Notes under the pieces: model-generated
Told to the model about the DNA's origin: nothing
Database searches by the model: none
Seen by the model: only the letters and a program-made list of their open reading frames with translations
Assembly (NCBI RefSeq): GCF_014638095.1
Contig: NZ_BMFH01000002.1
Span: 558,001 to 622,000, forward strand
Origin: Muriicola marianensis
GTDB taxonomy: Bacteria; Bacteroidota; Bacteroidia; Flavobacteriales; Flavobacteriaceae
DNA: 64,000 nucleotides
Reading direction: 5' to 3'
Made by a program: the position numbers and the translations under genes
Shown here: positions 59,794 to 64,000 of the stretch, in pieces
Position numbering within the stretch: position 1 is the first letter of the stretch
Layout: each line of letters starts with the position of its first letter

Positions 59794-60771
59794 ATGAGCA
59801 AGGAGATCGAGGAGAAACTGGAAAAGATTCCGATCCTGAACTGGGTTGTGGACCTGCTCAGGAGGATTCAACTTCCCGGCATTCATGGACTGTCTCTGTA
59901 CGACCTGATGGAGATGTACATCATAGGTATTGTTCAGGGGGCCCTCTCCACACGGGCCAGTTCCATAGCCTTCAGTTTGTTTATGGCCTTGTTCCCGCTC
60001 CTGATCTTTTTAATAACCCTCATTCCGTTTGTGATACCCCTGGTAAGCGTGGGGAACGAGGATTTCGATGCCCAGTTCCTGAGATTCCTGGAAACATTCC
60101 TGCCTTCAGCGACCGGGGAATACTTCGGGGAGATCTATACGCAGATCAAGGACCAGAAACAGGGAGGGTTGCTGTCCTCTGCCTTTGTACTGTCCATTTT
60201 CCTGATGACCAACGGGGTGAATGCGATTTTCGGCGGATTCGAAACTTCCTATCACATCGACCTTACCCGCAATTTCTTCAAGCAATACGCCTATGCCCTT
60301 ATGGTTGGGATCATCCTGTCCCTCCTTCTGATATTCGGAGCGGTGGCCTTTGTGTATTTTGAGTATACCCTGGAATACCTCAATGTGTGGGCAGCAGAAT
60401 CGGGAGGGGTGGAGCTAAATCCCAATGAACTGGTGGGTGCGAGAGCAGGCAAGATCCTGTTTTTTGCTGTTCTTTCCTATTTCACCACAGCTATCCTCTA
60501 TTATTTTGGCACTTCACAGGGTAAGCAGGCACGATTCTTTTCCTACGGAGCTTTGATGACTACCCTTTTGTTTCTGTTGACCTCTTATCTTTTCGGGGTG
60601 TACATCGAAAAATTCGCCAGGTATAATGAACTCTATGGAGCTCTGGGGGGATTGCTTATCCTTATGGTCTACATCTGGCTGAACTCCAATATCCTCCTTC
60701 TGGGATTCGAATTGAACGCCTCCCTGACTAAGCTGAGAAAGAATGTCAAATCCAAAGTAAAGAATGCATAA
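59794..60771 (+). CDS. YihY/BrkB family membrane protein
   Basis: The 325-residue protein has about six membrane helices, with the family signature ASSIAFSLFMALFPLLIFLITLIPFV, the central STLQDQ-like loop replaced by a Gln/Lys-rich segment, and LGALGGLLILMVYIWLNSNILLLGFELNASL near the end. Once thought to be RNase BN, it is now seen as a membrane protein of unknown transport or envelope function. It starts at the base after the nadC stop and overlaps the DUF2147 gene by 8 bp. The four genes nadC-yihY-DUF2147-priA are one operon. Confidence 0.88.
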   Translation: MSKEIEEKLEKIPILNWVVDLLRRIQLPGIHGLSLYDLMEMYIIGIVQGALSTRASSIAFSLFMALFPLLIFLITLIPFVIPLVSVGNEDFDAQFLRFLETFLPSATGEYFGEIYTQIKDQKQGGLLSSAFVLSIFLMTNGVNAIFGGFETSYHIDLTRNFFKQYAYALMVGIILSLLLIFGAVAFVYFEYTLEYLNVWAAESGGVELNPNELVGARAGKILFFAVLSYFTTAILYYFGTSQGKQARFFSYGALMTTLLFLLTSYLFGVYIEKFARYNELYGALGGLLILMVYIWLNSNILLLGFELNASLTKLRKNVKSKVKNA

Positions 60772-61198
60772 AATATACCTGACCATTATACTATTTCTTT
60801 TAGCGTTGTCTGGTTTAAGGTCGCAATCGGTCCTGGGATACTGGAAGACCATAGACGATGTGACGGAAAAACCCAAATCCATCCTCGAGATCTACAAGGA
60901 CGAAGATGGCCTTTCTGCCAGGGTGGTGGAGATACTGGTCGAGGGAAGGGAGAATGCCTTATGTGTGAAATGTAAAGGTCACAGGAAGAACATGCCGATC
61001 AAGGGGATGAACATTTTCGATGACCTTAAGAAACTGGATGAGTACACCTATGGAGAGGGTGAGATACTCGACCCGGAGAGCGGGAAGGAGTATCGGGTAA
61101 AAATCTGGATCGACCCGGATAAACCGGATCGTCTGAAAGTCAGAGGTTATATCGCCTTTTTCTTCAGGACGCAGACCTGGAGACGCGTATCCCCCTGA
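60764..61198 (+). CDS. Secreted DUF2147 protein
   Basis: The 144-residue protein has a signal peptide (MHKIYLTIILFLLALSGLRSQS) and the DUF2147 body: VLGYWKTIDDVTEKPKSILEIYKDEDGLSARVVEI, NALCVKCKGHRKNMPIKGMNI and GYIAFFFRTQTWRRV. The CVKCKG pair of cysteines is conserved in the family, possibly as a disulphide or metal site. It is a small periplasmic beta-barrel or lipocalin-like protein with unknown function. It overlaps yihY by 8 bp and its stop is directly before priA. Confidence 0.85.
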   Translation: MHKIYLTIILFLLALSGLRSQSVLGYWKTIDDVTEKPKSILEIYKDEDGLSARVVEILVEGRENALCVKCKGHRKNMPIKGMNIFDDLKKLDEYTYGEGEILDPESGKEYRVKIWIDPDKPDRLKVRGYIAFFFRTQTWRRVSP

Positions 61199-63664
61199 AT
61201 GATGCTTATGGAAGTATTTGCAGATGTCATATTGCCCATTCCCCTGGAGAGGCTATTCACCTACCGGCTACCAGATGGTTTGACCACTGAGTTGGAAAGG
61301 GGAATGCGTGTTGCCGTGCCTTTTGGGAAATCCAAGATCTATACGGCTTTGGTATACAGGATCCACAAGGACCCCCCGGTGGCCTATGAGGCAAAGGAGA
61401 TCCACGAGGTCATTGACCGGGTTCCCCTGGTGAATGCCACACAGATAGAACACTGGAAGTGGATCGCATCTTATTACATGTGTACCCTTGGGGAGGTATT
61501 CAGAACAGCTGTTCCCAGTGCATTCTTGCTGGAAAGTGAGACCCTGGTCCTCAGGAACGGGGAGAAAGAATGGGATCAGGAATCGCTTAGCGACCAAGAG
61601 TTCCTGGTTTTGGAGGCCCTTGAACACCAGGCATCCCTGAAGATACAGGAGGTCTGTGACATCCTGGAAATAAAGACCGTTCTTCCCCTGCTTCACCGCA
61701 TGTATGAAAAGGGGCTGATCCAGCTCCGGGAAACCCTGCATGACCAGTACAAACCTAAATATATACGAACCCTCACCCTCAATCCCCAGTATGAATCCGA
61801 GAAGGACCTGAATGCTCTTTTAGACGAGTTGAGCAGGGCCCCGAAGCAGAGACAAGTACTGCTTACCCTTTTTCAACTCAGAGCAGTTTCCAGGCTTCCC
61901 TTGTCGGCCTCCGATCTTCAGAAAAAAAGTGGCACCTCTGCCGGCGTGATACGCGGACTCATTGATAAAGGCATCCTGCAGGAAAAAAAGATACGGACGG
62001 ACCGGGTTACCTATGAAGATGACAACGGTGACCTGGATAAACTCATCTTAAGCGATTTCCAACGAAAGAGTTTGGAGGAAATTACGGCATCTTTTAAGGA
62101 TCGGGATGTGACTCTTCTTCACGGTGTGACCTCCTCGGGTAAGACTGAAGTTTACATGAAATTGATGGAATCCTTTCTGGCGGAAGGAAAACAAGTGTTG
62201 TACCTCCTGCCGGAAATTGCCCTGACCACTCAGCTAATCTCACGTCTCCAGTCGTGTTTTGGCAGCAGGGTGTCCGTTTTCCATTCCCGCTTCAGTCTCA
62301 ACGAAAGGGTAGAGGTCTGGAACAATGTCAGGAGGAATGAGGAAAAAGCTCAGGTGGTCATTGGGGCTAGGTCGTCATTGTTTCTGCCTTTTGATAACCT
62401 CGGACTGGTCATTGTGGACGAGGAGCATGAAAATTCATTCAAGCAATTCGATCCAGCCCCGCGCTACCACGCCAGGGATGCAGCCATCGTGCTGGCTACC
62501 TTACACAAGGCAAAAGTGTTATTGGGGTCTGCTACCCCCAGCCTGGAGAGTTTTTACAACGTCAGGACCGGTAAATACGGCTATACTACCATGGAACAGC
62601 GTTTCGGAGGAGTTCAGATGCCTGTGGTTGATCTGGTCGACATTCGGGATGCTTCCAGGAGGAAGCGGATGACAGGACATTTTTCGGAGGCCCTGATCGC
62701 CGGGATCAAGGAGACCCTGGCCCTGAAGGAGCAGGTCATACTCTTTCAGAATCGCAGGGGATATGCCCCCATCGTCGAATGCATGACCTGCGGCCACGCA
62801 CCCCAGTGCCCTAATTGCGATGTAAGCCTTACGTATCATCAGGGGAGGAACGAACTGAGATGTCACTATTGCGGATACAGCGAAAAGATGATGGTACAAT
62901 GTGTGGCCTGTGGGAATGCGACACTGGACACCAGGGGTTTTGGGACCGAACAGATAGAAAAGGAGTTGAAGGAGTTGTTTCCCGAAGCCCGGACAGGCAG
63001 GATGGACCTCGATACCACCCGTGGAAAATTTGCCTATGAAAAGATCATAACGGGATTTGCTTCGGGGGATTTCGACATTCTGGTAGGAACTCAGATGGTG
63101 ACAAAAGGCCTGGATTTCAGGCACGTGAACCTGGTCGGGATCATGAATGCTGATGCCTTGCTCAATTTCCCAGATTTCAGGGCCCATGAACGCAGCTTTC
63201 AATTGCTTACACAGGTGGCGGGCAGGGCAGGGCGTACTGAGAAGAGGGGTAAGGTACTTATCCAGACCTATAATCCACAGAATCCGGTACTCAGGCAAGT
63301 TGTTAAAGGAGATTATGCGGGCATGTACGAAGAACAGATGTCGCAGCGCAGGGAATACCTGTACCCCCCGGTCAACAGGATCATCAGGATAAGTTTCAAG
63401 CACAGGGCGTACCCCACCCTGAATGAGGCGGCATCCTGGTTTGGAAAGGCTTTGAGGAATGTTTTTGACACCTCTGTCCTGGGCCCGGAATTCCCTCCTG
63501 TAGCCCGTATAAGAAACCAGTATATCAAACAGGTACTTGTGAAGATCCCCAGGGAACAGTCCCTGACCCAAACAAAAAATAGCATTAAAAGAATTGAAAA
63601 TTCCTTCAATGCTATCTCCCAGTACAGAAGTGTGCGGGTAATCTACGACGTAGACTACTTCTGA
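61199..63664 (+). CDS. priA: Primosomal protein N' (replication restart helicase PriA)
   Basis: The 821-residue helicase restarts stalled replication forks. The N-terminal DNA-binding domain starts MEVFADVILPIPLERLFTYRLP. The helicase core has GVTSSGKTEVY (Walker A), DEEHENSFKQ (Walker B) and GSATPSLES. The zinc-binding region has paired cysteines in CMTCGHAPQCPNCDVSL, CHYCGY and CVACG, all eight present. Then come VTKGLDFRHVNLVGIMNAD and QVAGRAGR. Start codons at 61199, 61202 and 61208 are possible; the last gives the family start. The gene begins at the base after the DUF2147 stop codon. Confidence 0.96.
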   Translation: MMLMEVFADVILPIPLERLFTYRLPDGLTTELERGMRVAVPFGKSKIYTALVYRIHKDPPVAYEAKEIHEVIDRVPLVNATQIEHWKWIASYYMCTLGEVFRTAVPSAFLLESETLVLRNGEKEWDQESLSDQEFLVLEALEHQASLKIQEVCDILEIKTVLPLLHRMYEKGLIQLRETLHDQYKPKYIRTLTLNPQYESEKDLNALLDELSRAPKQRQVLLTLFQLRAVSRLPLSASDLQKKSGTSAGVIRGLIDKGILQEKKIRTDRVTYEDDNGDLDKLILSDFQRKSLEEITASFKDRDVTLLHGVTSSGKTEVYMKLMESFLAEGKQVLYLLPEIALTTQLISRLQSCFGSRVSVFHSRFSLNERVEVWNNVRRNEEKAQVVIGARSSLFLPFDNLGLVIVDEEHENSFKQFDPAPRYHARDAAIVLATLHKAKVLLGSATPSLESFYNVRTGKYGYTTMEQRFGGVQMPVVDLVDIRDASRRKRMTGHFSEALIAGIKETLALKEQVILFQNRRGYAPIVECMTCGHAPQCPNCDVSLTYHQGRNELRCHYCGYSEKMMVQCVACGNATLDTRGFGTEQIEKELKELFPEARTGRMDLDTTRGKFAYEKIITGFASGDFDILVGTQMVTKGLDFRHVNLVGIMNADALLNFPDFRAHERSFQLLTQVAGRAGRTEKRGKVLIQTYNPQNPVLRQVVKGDYAGMYEEQMSQRREYLYPPVNRIIRISFKHRAYPTLNEAASWFGKALRNVFDTSVLGPEFPPVARIRNQYIKQVLVKIPREQSLTQTKNSIKRIENSFNAISQYRSVRVIYDVDYF

Positions 63665-63669
63665 AATTC

Positions 63670-64000
63670 CTAGACGTTGCTAAGCGCTTCGGCCAGCTCT
63701 GTTTTCTTATTTCGGCTCAAAGGAATGGACCTTCCGCTGACCTCTACGTTCTTACTGTTAAATTTTTCTATCTTCTCCAGGTTTACAATGTAAGATTTGT
63801 GAATCCTAAGGAATTTGTCTGCAGGTAACTGCTTTTCAAAAGCCTTCATGGTGGAGAGGATCACGATGTTGGCCTCATCGGTAACCAGTTTGATATAATC
63901 TCCCAGGGCCTCTATCCATTTGATGTCATTGAGGATGACCTTGCGCTTCTTGAGGTTGCTCTTGACGAAAATATGCTCCTCGTCCTCGGCCACCTGGTTC
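63670..64000 (-). CDS. LytTR DNA-binding response regulator (N-terminus beyond window)
   Basis: The C-terminal 110 residues of a larger protein are visible; the frame is open at the right edge. The LytTR domain is complete: EDEEHIFVKSNLKKRKVILNDIKWIEALGDYIKLVTD, MKAFEKQLPADKFLRIHKSYIVNLEKIEKFNSKNVEVSGRSIPLSRNKKTELAEAL. It binds DNA with beta-strands. Most such flavobacterial proteins have a CheY-like receiver upstream and work with a LytS-type histidine kinase, which should lie beyond the edge; here the receiver cannot be seen. Convergent with priA. Confidence 0.88.
   Translation of the reverse strand, partial: NQVAEDEEHIFVKSNLKKRKVILNDIKWIEALGDYIKLVTDEANIVILSTMKAFEKQLPADKFLRIHKSYIVNLEKIEKFNSKNVEVSGRSIPLSRNKKTELAEALSNV

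Noticed and set aside
62519-63571. Long open frame (350 codons) opposite priA
   Set aside because: Antisense to PriA zinc and helicase regions; no start context, no family motif.
1-64000. CRISPR arrays, tRNA or rRNA genes, insertion sequences, toxin-antitoxin pairs
   Set aside because: No regular direct repeats, no tRNA-like TTCGAATCC context outside genes, no transposase or terminal inverted repeats, and no typical small gene pair were found by reading the sequence; weak cases could be missed without a search tool.

Overview
The window reads as chromosomal DNA of a marine-type Flavobacteriaceae bacterium (Bacteroidota) with moderately high GC. The support is the Bacteroidota promoter form (TTG, about 20 bases, TAnnTTTG) before several genes, few Shine-Dalgarno sequences, many flavobacterial families (DUF4199, DUF4252, DUF5777, DUF6263, GlmU-like NTP_transf_4 protein, 630-residue SerB-SerA fusion, 950-residue CarB) and lipoprotein signals in place of soluble periplasmic proteins. 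The species cannot be fixed from the sequence. Coding density is very high. I see no tRNA, rRNA, insertion sequence, prophage or CRISPR array.

Layout. 1-4.6 kb: fatty-acid beta-oxidation (FadN-like HADH/ECH running off the left edge, a MarR regulator with a perfect 28-bp operator, a FadD-type ligase). 4.8-9.8 kb: purL and an RsmB-type methyltransferase. 9.8-13 kb: a BNR-repeat lipoprotein, a small secreted protein and an ECF sigma/anti-sigma operon. 13-18.2 kb: an envelope-type cluster (MsbA-like ABC exporter, phosphohexomutase, GT2 glycosyltransferase, DUF4199). 18.3-25.2 kb: L31 type B, GlmU-like protein, MtaB, small enzymes, a lytic transglycosylase and L34 (rpmH, found by eye). 25.3-30 kb: carB and a cytochrome c/YceI/DUF5777 divergon. 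30-34 kb: the complete oxidative pentose phosphate branch (gnd divergent from zwf-pgl). 34-40.6 kb: rmuC and a vitamin B12 uptake locus (ABC transporter, cobalamin riboswitch, BtuB-like receptor). 40.6-44.4 kb: S41 protease, then a second ECF sigma, putative anti-sigma and two DUF4252 proteins. 44.5-54.4 kb: purB, sirtuin, TrmH-type methyltransferase, SRPBCC, VOC, metallophosphoesterase, GH13, DEAD-box helicase, RdgB. 54.4-64 kb: ICMT-like protein, a SatD/DUF3307 pair, the SerB-SerA fusion, rlmH, nadC-yihY-DUF2147-priA, and the C-terminal end of a LytTR regulator.

Most genes are housekeeping. The parts that most deserve attention are regulatory: the MarR operator beside the -7 element; an AAC-N16-(C/A)GTC promoter shared by both ECF operons and by a secreted-protein gene; a cobalamin riboswitch serving only one arm of a divergent B12 locus; an AT-rich dyad-containing region before the SatD/DUF3307 pair; and a dyad between the divergent cytochrome c and DUF5777 genes. 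I found no clear candidate for a wholly new defence or mobile system. The SatD/DUF3307 pair and the two ECF/envelope modules are the least characterised.
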